Numbered from the stretch's first letter, positions 30,628-39,555 are shown. The stretch is 64,000 bases of DNA from Paenibacillus sp. sptzw28 (GCF_019550795.1 NZ_CP080545.1:1631501-1695500); one strand, 5' to 3'. Made by a program: numbers and translations. Notes: a model not told the origin generated them from the letters alone.

Positions 30628-31170
30628 ATGCTCACAGAACGTCCTGCTGTCATTCTGGTTACAGGAATAATGGCAAGTGGAAAATCTACGGTTGCACAGT
30701 TACTTTCCGAACGGTTCGAGAAATCCGTGCATTTACGGGGGGATATCTTCCGGAGAATGATCGTTAATAACCGCAAAGAAGTACAGCCAAATGCGGGAAA
30801 AGACGAGATGGATCAATTGCGGCTCAGGTATCGACTGGCCGCACAGTGTGCGGATGCCTATTATCAAGCCGGGTTTACCGTTGTAGTTCAGGATGTTGTA
30901 ATTGGTCCAATGCTAAACGATTTTATTTCTTCCATTCAAAGTCGCCCCTTCTATGTTGTGGTGCTATGTCCGGACTCGTCAGTCGTCGCAAAGAGGGAAG
31001 CAGCCCGTTTAAAAAAAGGATATGGTGCTTGGACCGTAGAGGGGTTGGACAATGTGCTGCGAAATGAAACACCCCGAATCGGGATGTGGGTTGACTCATC
31101 GGAATTGACACCTGATGAAACCGTAATCGAAATTTTGACGAGATTGCAGGATGAGGCGCTTCTAAGGTAA
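30628..31170 (+). CDS. Small P-loop kinase (AAA_33/zeta-like)
   Basis: 180 residues. The ATG at 30628 is chosen because AAGGAG (30614-30619) lies 8 bases before it; a GTG at 30619 would add three residues. Walker A is GIMASGKST (residues 13-21), followed by a LRGDIFRRMI segment where chloramphenicol-phosphotransferase-like and zeta-like kinases hold a substrate-contacting acid. An arginine-containing lid region (AKREAARLKKGYG) follows. It would phosphorylate a small molecule or an antibiotic, but the substrate cannot be inferred. It stands alone; I see no antitoxin partner beside it. Confidence 0.75.
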   Translation: MLTERPAVILVTGIMASGKSTVAQLLSERFEKSVHLRGDIFRRMIVNNRKEVQPNAGKDEMDQLRLRYRLAAQCADAYYQAGFTVVVQDVVIGPMLNDFISSIQSRPFYVVVLCPDSSVVAKREAARLKKGYGAWTVEGLDNVLRNETPRIGMWVDSSELTPDETVIEILTRLQDEALLR

Positions 31171-31324
31171 AAAATTAAACTTTATATCCGGCCCTTCCGC
31201 GGATGATGGTTAGAATTCGAATGGCTAAACGGACATTGGAAAAACTAATCTCTTTTTAAGTTTTTTTTAAGCATCCGGTGCTATCTTGAATTCAGGATAT
31301 CCAGCGGAGAGGTGGGCGATCGGT

Positions 31325-32584
31325 ATGAACCAATTGAGACGCAAAAAATTATATATTTATTTCTGCATAACCGCGGCAGCCTGCCTGTTTGGGACCGCCT
31401 TATTCGGGATACGGCCTGCACTCAGCGCTCTCCGGAGTTCAAGCTTCCGGGGCGGCGTTCATTCGCCGGCAGGTTCAAAAGCAGGCTCCGCCCCGACTCA
31501 AAAGGCGGCAGGCCCGGGAGATTTCAATCTTCCTCCGGGTACGACACTTTACACGAATAAGGTCGCCGTACTTATGTTCCACGATATTGAAACCAGATCC
31601 ATCAATAATGACATTATTACGCCTCGGCAGTTTGAGAGCGATCTCGATTACCTCAACAGACAGGGCATGCATTTCATTACGCTGCAGCAGTTCCGAAGCT
31701 ACATGAAAGGTGGGAGCGTACCGGCGAATGCGGCGCTTATTACGTTTGACGACGGTTATGAAAGCTTCTATAAATATGTCTATCCGATTCTGAAAAAGCA
31801 TGGGATGGGCGGCGTCTGCTTCGTGATCACCGGCGATTTCAGTAAAGGCGCTCTCGTCTATACGCCCCATATGACTCCTATTCAAATCTCTGCGATGACC
31901 GCCGATGATCCATCCATCGAGGTTCAAGCGCATACCGACTCGCTGCATTATAAAACCGACAAGAGACATGATGCGCTTACGGGCTATTTGACCGTAAACG
32001 GAGTGAAAGAAACGGGCGCGCAGTATGTGCAGCGGATTCTTAACGATACGAGAACCTGCATAAACAAGCTGCAGCCGCTTAACGGCAGGCCAATAGATAC
32101 CTTTGCCTATCCGTACGGTCTTCACACGCCGATCGTCATCAAGGTGCTGAAACAATCGGGTATCCGATACGCATTCACGACACGGGAGGGCTTGGCGATG
32201 CGAGGGGCCAATCCGATGCTCCTTTCCCGTATTGAGGCCGGCTCCCCTGCAGTTGGACCGGTGGCGCTGTATCGATCGATCGTACGCGCCGCTTACACCG
32301 GCGGGGAACTGCTTCCTCCGCGCACGGGGCCGCATCATCCGGTGAGTGGCATTACCGGAACCCCCGTGCTGGTTCAACCACGGCACTCTCATTCTACCAA
32401 GTCACAGGCGGCACAGAGCGTAGAAGACCGTTCGGCCGGCATCGCATCGCCACCGCCGGCCGGCCGCAGCCTCCGGTCCGCTTCGCCAACGGTGCGCTCA
32501 CTCCACGACGGTTTTGTGGGCCGTACGCACAAATCGGCCGCCGGAACCGGCCAAGAAGAACAAGGCCACTTAAAGTCCGCGTAA
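31325..32584 (+). CDS. Membrane-anchored polysaccharide deacetylase (CE4, NodB domain)
   Basis: The ATG at 31325 follows GAGAGGTGGG; a TTG at 31286 without SD would add 13 residues. Of 419 residues, about 8-30 form a signal anchor. The NodB domain spans about 75-325. Motif 1 is TFDDGY (Asp142, Asp143) and motif 2 is H203-TDSL-H208, giving the metal Asp-His-His triad. Motif 3 is FAYPYG. It removes N- or O-acetyl groups from peptidoglycan, chitin-like or esterified polysaccharide on the outer face of the membrane. The last 90 residues are a low-complexity Ser/Pro/Arg/His-rich tail, unusual for the family and possibly a wall-binding extension or the result of an old frameshift. Confidence 0.88.
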   Translation: MNQLRRKKLYIYFCITAAACLFGTALFGIRPALSALRSSSFRGGVHSPAGSKAGSAPTQKAAGPGDFNLPPGTTLYTNKVAVLMFHDIETRSINNDIITPRQFESDLDYLNRQGMHFITLQQFRSYMKGGSVPANAALITFDDGYESFYKYVYPILKKHGMGGVCFVITGDFSKGALVYTPHMTPIQISAMTADDPSIEVQAHTDSLHYKTDKRHDALTGYLTVNGVKETGAQYVQRILNDTRTCINKLQPLNGRPIDTFAYPYGLHTPIVIKVLKQSGIRYAFTTREGLAMRGANPMLLSRIEAGSPAVGPVALYRSIVRAAYTGGELLPPRTGPHHPVSGITGTPVLVQPRHSHSTKSQAAQSVEDRSAGIASPPPAGRSLRSASPTVRSLHDGFVGRTHKSAAGTGQEEQGHLKSA

Positions 32585-32684
32585 ACAGCTGCGTCAACAC
32601 GGTTTGGCCAATGGCCTATGGTTATTGTTGCCTCCGCCGCTGCTATCCCGGGCAGCCGTTCGGTCGAACAGCCCGGTCTGAATA

Positions 32685-32725
32685 GGGGAAGCGCCTGCAG
32701 AAACCTGCCCGGCGCTTCCTCTTTT
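32685..32725 (+). terminator. Terminator after the deacetylase gene
   Basis: GGGGAAGCGCC (32685-32695) pairs with GGCGCTTCCTC (32711-32721) with one G-T pair, followed by TTTT. Confidence 0.7.
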
Positions 32726-32794
32726 CCGCTTTACTCAGACGCCTTGACGAGGATATTAGCCATCTATTTCCCTTCAGAATGTGCCAGTATAATG

Positions 32795-32837
32795 CCAAGC
32801 AGCCCGGTTCGCCGCCGGTATTGCTTGGACTTTTTTT
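32795..32837 (+). terminator. Second terminator downstream of the deacetylase gene
   Basis: CCAAGCA (32795-32801) pairs with TGCTTGG (32822-32828), with an inner CCGG/CCGG pair, followed by AC and seven T. It insulates the ABC operon from upstream transcription. Confidence 0.75.
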
Positions 32838-33099
32838 GTGTCGGGATAGCAAAAAAGATAGGCAGCACAAGGGATTTGCGGATTTAGAAAACGGTTTATC
32901 TCAGGAAAACGGTTGCTTCGGAGCTTTCAAATCGGTTGGCTGAACAGTTTGCCGATTGGAAACTGGTTTATTGCCAGGAGTTTGTAGTGCGTGCCATACT
33001 GTGAACATCCGAACCGGACATGAGCGCCCGGGATGAAGCAGACCCAGCCTAATGATTCGGAATGTCGGTAATAAATTTAGGCGAAGAGGGGTTGTAACA

Positions 33100-34734
33100 A
33101 TGGCTGACAGCAACAAAACAAGACGCTTTAAAAAGTCTGCAACGCTTACCCTTGCACTCGTACTTATCTGTACACTCGTATTATCCGCTTGTTCATCGAA
33201 TAGCAATTCGGGAAGCGGAACAGATACGGGTTCGACGGGAGACGGCAATTCATCCAAAGAAGCACCTGTTACATTGAAGGTCGAAGTGTTCGACCGCGGC
33301 GCTTCCGGCGTCAACGTAACGAACAATTGGGAGACACAATTTGTTAATGAGAGCTTCGGGAAGCCGAACAACATTAACGTCCAGTATGTTCCGGTTCCTC
33401 GCTCCGAAGAAGTTCAGAAGCTGAACGTACTGATGGCAAGCGGCGGTGACGTTCCGGACATCGTGTTCACCTACGACACGCCTACGTTTAACCGGTACGC
33501 CGAGCAAGGCGGCTTGACCGACCTTGCACAGCTGCTCGACCAACATGGTCCAGACCTGAAAAAGTTCCTTGGCGACGACACGCTCGCCTACGGCCAATTC
33601 GACGGCAAGCAGTACGCAATTCCGGCGAAGCGGGCTAACCTGGGCAAATACGCCTCCGCAATCCGCAAGGATTGGCTGGATAAGCTGGGCCTGCCGGTGC
33701 CGAAAACGACCGACGAGCTCTACAACACATTGGTAGCGTTTAAGGAAAAGGATCCGGGCAAAACAGGCGGCAAAGTGATTCCGCTTGGCATGACCATCGC
33801 GCCTGCTCAAATCGATCCGCTGGTATGGTCATTCATTCAACCGACAACCGACGAGCAGAAATATACGCTGACCCAGAGGCTTGGCTCCAATGATTTCCCG
33901 ATTCTGCTGCCGGGCTTCAAGGACGCACTTCAGTTTATGAACAAGCTTTATAATGCAGGGCTGATGAGCAAGGATTTCAGCCTGGACAAAGATAAGAAGC
34001 AAATGGGCCAGGACATCTCAAACGGACTTGTCGGCTTCTTTAGCGAGGATGATATTAATCCTTACTATCCTGACGGTATGCTGACGACTTTGGATAAAAA
34101 TGTTCCGGGCGCCAACATGATTCCCGTGGATGCCTATTCGAACTCGGAAGGCAAGCATCCAAAGCCGCGCTACGCGCCAAACGGCATGTATATCATGATT
34201 CCGAAATCGAGTGAGCGCGCTGCCGAAGCCATTAAATATTTGAACTGGATGGCTTCGGGCGACAACCTGATGAAGATGCAGAACGGCATCGAAGGAGAGA
34301 ACTACACGCTCAATAAGGACGGCATCCCGGTAGCGAAACCGGATGCTTCGGACGCCGTGAAAAAACGGTTGGCCACCGCGGGCGACATGGCCATCGTTTC
34401 GAACGGCATGCAGTTTGGCAGCGACGAGAAAAATAGAGAAGCGAATTCGCTGAAAATGGATCCGAAATATCAGGAAAAAGCGCTCGAAGCGCTGAATATC
34501 TCCAATAGTGACACATTCCCGCCGGTGCTTACCAGCAAGCCGATCGAAGCGGAAACGAAATACGGTACGACGCTGGAGGACAAATATTACACGCTTATCG
34601 TCAAGACGACGATGGTGAAGCCTAACCAATTCGAAAGCACTTACGAAGCGATGATAAAAGACTACATGCAGAGCGGCGGTCAGGCGATCCTGGACGAGCG
34701 GACTGCTGACTGGAAAGCACAGCAATCGAAATAA
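33100..34734 (+). CDS. Sugar ABC transporter lipoprotein (LplA/YtcQ-like family 1 solute-binding protein)
   Basis: The start is set at ATG 33100, eight bases after GAAGAGGGG; an upstream ATG at 33052 has no SD. The 544-residue product has a lipoprotein signal with lipobox LSAC (Cys31), then a Ser/Gly/Asn-rich linker and a periplasmic-binding fold (WETQFVNESFGKPNNINVQY...GGDVPDIVFTYDTPTF). The length of about 540 residues fits the LplA/YtcQ group that handles complex oligosaccharides. It captures the sugar outside the membrane for the two permeases that follow. A GC-rich hairpin separates it from them. Substrate unknown; arabinose- or uronate-containing oligosaccharides would fit the island. 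Confidence 0.9.
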   Translation: MADSNKTRRFKKSATLTLALVLICTLVLSACSSNSNSGSGTDTGSTGDGNSSKEAPVTLKVEVFDRGASGVNVTNNWETQFVNESFGKPNNINVQYVPVPRSEEVQKLNVLMASGGDVPDIVFTYDTPTFNRYAEQGGLTDLAQLLDQHGPDLKKFLGDDTLAYGQFDGKQYAIPAKRANLGKYASAIRKDWLDKLGLPVPKTTDELYNTLVAFKEKDPGKTGGKVIPLGMTIAPAQIDPLVWSFIQPTTDEQKYTLTQRLGSNDFPILLPGFKDALQFMNKLYNAGLMSKDFSLDKDKKQMGQDISNGLVGFFSEDDINPYYPDGMLTTLDKNVPGANMIPVDAYSNSEGKHPKPRYAPNGMYIMIPKSSERAAEAIKYLNWMASGDNLMKMQNGIEGENYTLNKDGIPVAKPDASDAVKKRLATAGDMAIVSNGMQFGSDEKNREANSLKMDPKYQEKALEALNISNSDTFPPVLTSKPIEAETKYGTTLEDKYYTLIVKTTMVKPNQFESTYEAMIKDYMQSGGQAILDERTADWKAQQSK

Positions 34735-34748
34735 GGGCAAGGTGTTTT

Positions 34749-34773
34749 CGGGGCGGGGCATTCCCCCGCCCCG
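34749..34773 (+). terminator. GC-rich intercistronic hairpin
   Basis: A 10-bp all-G/C stem (34749-34758 with 34764-34773) with a 5-base loop and no T run. Between a binding protein and its permeases such hairpins usually stabilise the upstream message so that more binding protein is made. Confidence 0.6.
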
Positions 34774-34807
34774 GCACTTGTCCGGCCGTTAAAGGAGGCA
34801 AATCGTC

Positions 34808-35710
34808 GTGAGCATGGCCACGTATTTACGCAGGTTTTGGCAATTGTATGCACTGCTTGTTCTGCCGCTGGCGTACTTCATCGTGTTCAAATACGGTCCG
34901 TTGTACGGAATCCAGATCGCATTCAAGGATTTCAACTTCTTTCAGGGCATCAGCGGCAGCAAATGGATCGGGTTCGATGCGTTCAAAGAAGTGTTCGGGA
35001 TGCGAGATTTTTATATTACGCTTCGCAACACGCTGATGCTGAATTTTTTCGATCTGCTCGTTTCTTTCCCGGCGCCGCTCTTTCTGGCTATTATGCTGTT
35101 CGAGCTGAACGTCGTCTGGTTCAAGAAGCTATCGCAGACGATCCTTTATCTCCCGCATTTTATTTCCTGGGTCATCATCGGCGGCATCGCCCTTCAAGTG
35201 TTCGGCACGCAGTCCGGCATGATCAACAATCTCCTGGCATCGCTTGGCGTCGATTCGATCCCGTTTATGACCGACAAAAATTACTGGCTTGTCACATACC
35301 TTCTCGTCGGCGTCTGGCAAAGCGCAGGCTGGGGCACGATCATTTATTTGGCAGCGCTGACCGGCATCAACAAGGAATTGTTTGAAGCCGCCGAGGTGGA
35401 CGGGGCAGGGCGCATGAAACGAATTTGGCATATTACGCTTCCGGGACTTAAAACGACGACTGTCACTTTGCTTATCATTCAGCTCGGCAATATGATTACC
35501 ATCAGCTTCGACAGGCCGTTTATTATGGGGAATGCGGCGGTTAGCGACTATTCCGACGTGCTCAGCACGTTCGTTTACCGCGTCGGTCTGCAGTCCGGCC
35601 AGTATACGCTTGCTGCTGTTGTCGGCTTGTTCCAGGCGGTTGTAGCGCTTGTGTTTATTCTCGGCGCCAACTATGCATCCAAAAAAATGACGGATGAAAG
35701 CATCCTATAA
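34808..35710 (+). CDS. ABC transporter permease (LplB-like, MalF type)
   Basis: 300 residues with about six membrane helices (FWQLYALLVLPLAYFIVFKYG at the start). The EAA loop contacting the ATPase reads EAAEVDGAGRMKRIWHITLPG. I kept the GTG at 34808 because AAAGGAGG ends 9 bases before it; an ATG at 34814 is possible but farther away. First of two permeases of a CUT1-type importer. No ATP-binding subunit lies in the operon. Confidence 0.92.
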   Translation: MSMATYLRRFWQLYALLVLPLAYFIVFKYGPLYGIQIAFKDFNFFQGISGSKWIGFDAFKEVFGMRDFYITLRNTLMLNFFDLLVSFPAPLFLAIMLFELNVVWFKKLSQTILYLPHFISWVIIGGIALQVFGTQSGMINNLLASLGVDSIPFMTDKNYWLVTYLLVGVWQSAGWGTIIYLAALTGINKELFEAAEVDGAGRMKRIWHITLPGLKTTTVTLLIIQLGNMITISFDRPFIMGNAAVSDYSDVLSTFVYRVGLQSGQYTLAAVVGLFQAVVALVFILGANYASKKMTDESIL

Positions 35711-35738
35711 TTTAGAAAGCGTGAAAGGAGCGTACGGC

Positions 35739-36611
35739 ATGAATGTTCATACCGCCAACCGGCTGTTCAATACGGTTAACGTCATTCTTCTGGTAATCAG
35801 TGTGCTGCTGTGTCTGGCTCCGTTTCTTAATATAATTGCAGTATCGTTAAGCTCGAGCGCGCCGATCATGTCCGGCAAGGTATACCTGTTTCCGGTTGAT
35901 TTCACCCTCGACGCTTACTATCAGGTGTATAGCGATCCTAGTATGATTCACTCGCTCGGATTCACGGTGCTGCTCACCGTCGTGTTTACCGTTTCATGCA
36001 TACTCATGACGATCGCCGCCGCTTATCCGCTGTCGAAACGGAATTTGAAGGGCCGCAAAATATTCATGTTTATCATCGTGCTTACGATGTTTTTCAGCGG
36101 CGGCATCATCCCGGAATATATCCTGGTCCGCAGCCTGCATTTGCTTAACACGATGGGAGCGCTTATTCTGCCCGGACTGATAAGTCCGTTCTATCTGATC
36201 ATCCTGATCTCGTTCTTTAACAATATTCCGTCCAGTCTTGAGGAGTCGGCGGAAATCGACGGATGCAGCCATTTCCGCACGCTTGTGAGCATCGTTATCC
36301 CGCTGTCGATGCCGGTTATAGCCACGCTAAGCCTGTTCTACGCGGTAGGACGTTGGAACGGGTTTCAGGACACGCTCATGTATATCACGAGTCCGGAATT
36401 GTACCCGCTGCAGCTCAAGCTGTACCAGCTTATTCAAAACAACATGATCACCGATCTAACGCAAATGGAAGGCTCGCAGCAGCAAACGATGATGCCGGAA
36501 AGCCTTAAGGCGGCCAGCGTAGTGTTTGCGACCGTACCGATTCTGATCGTCTATCCGTGGCTTCAGCGGTACTTTGTCAACAGCGTTATGCTCGGAGCGG
36601 TGAAAGGGTGA
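35739..36611 (+). CDS. ABC transporter permease (LplC/YtcP-like, MalG type)
   Basis: The ATG at 35739 is preceded by AAAGGAG. An in-frame ATG at 35694 lies inside the previous gene and lacks an SD. 290 residues, six membrane helices, EAA loop ESAEIDGCSHFRTLVSIVIPL and the typical end FVNSVMLGAVKG. It forms the channel with the permease at 34808. Since neither an ATPase nor a YesM/YesN-type sensor pair is nearby, a shared MsmX-like ATPase elsewhere in the genome is expected to drive transport. Confidence 0.92.
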   Translation: MNVHTANRLFNTVNVILLVISVLLCLAPFLNIIAVSLSSSAPIMSGKVYLFPVDFTLDAYYQVYSDPSMIHSLGFTVLLTVVFTVSCILMTIAAAYPLSKRNLKGRKIFMFIIVLTMFFSGGIIPEYILVRSLHLLNTMGALILPGLISPFYLIILISFFNNIPSSLEESAEIDGCSHFRTLVSIVIPLSMPVIATLSLFYAVGRWNGFQDTLMYITSPELYPLQLKLYQLIQNNMITDLTQMEGSQQQTMMPESLKAASVVFATVPILIVYPWLQRYFVNSVMLGAVKG

Positions 36612-36713
36612 ATGATGCGCTAATGGGGAAATCTCAAGGATCCGGCAGCTGCATTACTCGCTCCTGCCGACTCTTCTGAACACCGTAGCTTCGAGGGAAC
36701 GAGAAATAATCTA

Positions 36714-36750
36714 AAATACCGTCAGGGCTCTTCCCAGACGGTATTTCTTT
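36714..36750 (+). terminator. Terminator of the ABC transporter operon
   Basis: AAATACCGTC (36714-36723) pairs with GACGGTATTT (36737-36746), followed by CTTT, about 100 bases after the last permease. Confidence 0.75.
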
Positions 36751-36796
36751 AAATATGAGCTCTCGGTAAACCTTCCTTATCCTTCTCGAGAGGCTG

Positions 36797-36946
36797 TCAC
36801 GAGAGCGGTCCTTGAGATTTTTCCGGATGCTCTTCGCTCTTCTGCGAATCATCTATTACAAATCCCGCCCGCTCGTGAGCCGTTTTATCCTCATACTCCG
36901 TTTTCGGATCCCCGTCGGTTTCTGCAACGATTTTATCTCTGGGCAT
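36797..36946 (-). CDS. Small hydrophilic protein of unknown function (49 residues)
   Basis: The ATG at 36946 is preceded on the minus strand by an excellent AAAGGGAGGGT about 7 bases upstream. The product begins MPRDKIVAETDG and is very rich in Glu, Asp, Lys and Ser with no hydrophobic segment, like many small spore or stress peptides. I recognise no family. It lies in the gap between the ABC operon and the propeller gene, downstream of another tiny leftward frame, and the two may be co-transcribed. Confidence 0.55.
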   Translation of the reverse strand: MPRDKIVAETDGDPKTEYEDKTAHERAGFVIDDSQKSEEHPEKSQGPLS

Positions 36947-36995
36947 GCTCAGACCCTCCCTTTGTTTTAAATTAGCTTCTCCGCAGCGGGTTAAT

Positions 36996-37130
36996 TTATC
37001 CATACCGTGACAGCGAAAAAAGGACTTTCATGATATCGACAAGGACGGCGCTGCTATTGTTTATCATTGCCCTGCCGGGTATCGTACCGCGCGGCTTAAG
37101 GCTGTAGGCTTTCGGACCGGGAGTAGGCAC
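36996..37130 (-). CDS. Possible 44-residue protein of unknown function
   Basis: A GTG at 37130 lies 7 bases after GGGGAGGG on the minus strand and opens a frame beginning MPTPGPKAYSLKPRGTIPGR, with a hydrophobic stretch near the end (SSAVLVDIMKVLFSL). Only the start signal and position (50 bases before the next leftward frame) support it. Confidence 0.35.
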   Translation of the reverse strand: MPTPGPKAYSLKPRGTIPGRAMINNSSAVLVDIMKVLFSLSRYG

Positions 37131-37191
37131 ATTGTATCCCTCCCCGAATAAACTGAAATGAAGCTTCGGGTTCACACAGGGGGATTTGCCT

Positions 37192-38565
37192 ATGCAAAAT
37201 GACAAAATGCGGCTGCCAATCGGCACCGGATGGATTGCTTATACGTCTGATCGCAGCGGGGTTTTCGATATTTGGCTATATCGTCCTAAGGATGCCCGTA
37301 ATTTGGCGCTTACTCAAGGGCTGGGAGAGGCATTTTCTACTCCGTATTGGTCGCCTGACAACCGTAAAATAACCTTTATCGGAAAGCAAAACATCGTCTA
37401 TGTAATAGATACAAGAACGAGGTTCGCTGCCCGCATCGACCAGGTCGAGCCATATACACTTCTGGACTGGTCCCCCGACAGCAGGTACTTAAGCTATGTC
37501 AATAATGGCAGGATCGTTATTTACGATACGGAATCACACACCAGCTTTAACATCATCCAGCCGGGCGCAAGCGACGCCCAGTGGTTTCCTTCGGGCAGGG
37601 AGCTCCTGTTCGCCGCGCCTGATTCCGCCGGAATCAGCCAGCTTTACATGATTGACGTTGGTGGACTGAACAAACGGCAGCTGACGCAAAACACGGAGGG
37701 ACCGCTTAACAACGTCAGGCTTTCCCCTGATGGCCGATTTGCGCTCTACACTTCACCTGGGGTGAGCATTTCCATTATCTCGACCGTCGATCTGGCCACA
37801 GGGCAGACGTATACCTTGGAAGGCGGACCGCAAGCCAAAAACTACTTTCCCGAATGGTCCCCGGACTCGTCCTCAATAGCCTACAGCGCCACCGATCTTA
37901 TTGAAAACAGATACGTATCCCTGGTTCAAACCGACCGCCGCACCGGTGGAAATAAACAAACATGGGCGGTCTCGGATTGCTTCGCCACTCCGGTAACCTG
38001 GTCACCGGACGGTAATCAAATCGCGTATTTATCCGGATGCACGGATGAAGAACCGGCAAACCAAATCCGGGTAGTGGATTTGCGAAATCCGGTATCCTAT
38101 AAAATTATCGAAGGAGGCCGCATCACCGCCATTCAGTGGTCGCCGTCGTCGTTTGTCAATCCCCGTTTCAACGTGTATATCAATTCCGTTTATCGTGTCT
38201 CTTTTCCGTATCCGGCACACTGGAACAGAGTAACGGAGGAGCGGTACGAAGGCATGGACGGCTTTTTCCAAATATCCGCCATTTCATCTGGGGACCCAAT
38301 CGAGGAAATATGCCGTTCGGAAGCGTTTCACCCCTTAAGACCTTACGGTTCCAATCCGCGGATTGTCCCTGCATCGATCCAATTGCAGAATGCCTGCATC
38401 ATATTCCCGTCAGACGATCAACCGGCGGAAATGAGGAACCAGTCGGCGCTTATCGTAAAGTATCCCCGTCCTGTTTCCATTCAAGGAACCTTATATAACT
38501 ATTTCATCCTGTGGTCTGACCGGGATCACATCGGACTGTTTGTGCGAGGGCTGCGGTTTGTGTAG
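37192..38565 (+). CDS. TolB/WD40-like beta-propeller protein, cytoplasmic
   Basis: The ATG at 37192 follows CAGGGGGA by 7 bases; the alternative TTG at 37186 is too close to it. 457 residues. At least five repeats of the pattern WSPDxxxIxYxS (YWSPDNRKITFIG, DWSPDSRYLSYVN, RLSPDGRFALYTS, EWSPDSSSIAYSA, TWSPDGNQIAYLS) form a propeller over residues about 15-325. The last 130 residues form a separate mixed domain (VSFPYPAHWNRVTEERYEG). No signal peptide or lipobox is present, so unlike TolB it should be cytoplasmic. Function unknown; a binding or scaffold role is most likely. Confidence 0.75.
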   Translation: MQNDKMRLPIGTGWIAYTSDRSGVFDIWLYRPKDARNLALTQGLGEAFSTPYWSPDNRKITFIGKQNIVYVIDTRTRFAARIDQVEPYTLLDWSPDSRYLSYVNNGRIVIYDTESHTSFNIIQPGASDAQWFPSGRELLFAAPDSAGISQLYMIDVGGLNKRQLTQNTEGPLNNVRLSPDGRFALYTSPGVSISIISTVDLATGQTYTLEGGPQAKNYFPEWSPDSSSIAYSATDLIENRYVSLVQTDRRTGGNKQTWAVSDCFATPVTWSPDGNQIAYLSGCTDEEPANQIRVVDLRNPVSYKIIEGGRITAIQWSPSSFVNPRFNVYINSVYRVSFPYPAHWNRVTEERYEGMDGFFQISAISSGDPIEEICRSEAFHPLRPYGSNPRIVPASIQLQNACIIFPSDDQPAEMRNQSALIVKYPRPVSIQGTLYNYFILWSDRDHIGLFVRGLRFV

Positions 38566-38581
38566 GAAATAATTGAAAAAG

Positions 38582-38628
38582 AGAGCCTCATGGATTCGTT
38601 TGTCCATGAGGCTCTTTGTCTTTTGTTT
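38582..38628. terminator. Terminator between convergent propeller and aldolase genes
   Basis: A perfect 13-bp stem (38582-38594 with 38603-38615) followed by a T-rich tail on the right and preceded by A-rich sequence on the left, so it can act in both directions. Confidence 0.85.
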
Positions 38629-38721
38629 CATTTGGAAGACGAATGAGGGCTAGAAAAAGAAAAACGGAGCAGGGAGAATGATTCCATTGATCCGTCTGCA
38701 AGTTAAAAGAGGCTGCCAATT

Positions 38722-39555
38722 CTACTCGGAGAACAGGCGGATAAACTTCTCCATCGACTCTTCCATAATGCCCTGCATATGCGACATGACGTCTGACAAG
38801 TGCGGTGTTTTTGCATTCTCGTGAAGAGATTTCAAATAGGAAACAGCGGCCATGGATATTTCCGTATTAACATTGATTTTGCAAATACCGTTACGAATTG
38901 TCTCTCTGATGACTTCATCCGGAGTCCCGGAGCCCCCGTGCAGGACAAGCGGTACATGGACAGCCTCCCGGATTTGCTTCAGCAGCCCAATATTAATGTT
39001 TGGCTCGCCGGTGTACATGCCGTGAACCGTCCCGATGGCCGCAGCAAGGAAATCAACTCCGGTCGCTTCGACGAATTGCTTGGCCGACTGCGGATCGGTC
39101 AGCGTGCCGTCCCCTTCTTCCTCGTCCGAGAATGCTCCGCGGGCGAGCGAACCGATCTCGGCTTCCACAGCAACGTCAACCATGTGGGCGATCGACACGA
39201 TTTCCCGGGTAATCGAGATATTTTCCTCCAGCGGAAATTTGGAACCGTCGTACATAACGGATGTAAAACCGCTGCGAATCGCGCGGATGACTGATTGTTT
39301 CTCATAAGCGTGGTCCAGATGAAGGGCGACAGGTACGCCGGATTTCGCCGCGATCGCTTTAACCATCGCCGCGAAGCCTTCTACATCGACCGTGCCGAAG
39401 TAACGTTCCCCAAGGGCTATAATTACGGGCTGTCCCGCCTTCTCGGCAGCGGACACCGCCGCTTGGACCGTTTCAAGGCTGTACACGTTGAAAGCGGCAA
39501 CGGCTTGTTTGCTCACTTGAGCTCTACTTAACATTGCTTTCGTATTTGATAGCAT
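38722..39555 (-). CDS. Class II ketose-bisphosphate aldolase (FbaA/GatY/KbaY family)
   Basis: 277 residues. Zinc and catalytic motifs are HLDH (residues 79-82), GTVHGMYTGEP and VLHGGSGTPDE, with a NVNTEIS segment near the end that binds the phosphate. It splits a phosphorylated ketose or related sugar into dihydroxyacetone phosphate and an aldehyde. It faces rpiR across a 295-base gap with several palindromes, one directly at its likely transcription start, so it is probably part of the same regulon as the dehydrogenase, permease and kinase on the other side. AAGGAGATGA precedes the ATG. True substrate unknown; tagatose or fructose bisphosphate activity is only the family default. Confidence 0.9.
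   Translation of the reverse strand: MLSNTKAMLSRAQVSKQAVAAFNVYSLETVQAAVSAAEKAGQPVIIALGERYFGTVDVEGFAAMVKAIAAKSGVPVALHLDHAYEKQSVIRAIRSGFTSVMYDGSKFPLEENISITREIVSIAHMVDVAVEAEIGSLARGAFSDEEEGDGTLTDPQSAKQFVEATGVDFLAAAIGTVHGMYTGEPNINIGLLKQIREAVHVPLVLHGGSGTPDEVIRETIRNGICKINVNTEISMAAVSYLKSLHENAKTPHLSDVMSHMQGIMEESMEKFIRLFSE

Larger units (their letters stand above)
32585..33099. other. Non-coding region between deacetylase and solute-binding protein
   Basis: 515 bases without a supported gene. It holds two rightward terminators (32685-32725 and 32795-32837) and the leader of the ABC transporter operon. No promoter with good -35/-10 spacing could be identified. AATCGG (32928-32933) and CCGATT (32950-32955) form a small inverted repeat that may be an operator. 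Confidence 0.4.

Noticed and set aside
30628..31170. Toxin-antitoxin system based on the zeta-like kinase
   Set aside because: No small epsilon-like antitoxin gene lies on either side.
32788..32793. TATAAT as promoter for the ABC transporter operon
   Set aside because: A strong terminator begins two bases later, so any transcript would be stopped after about 40 bases.
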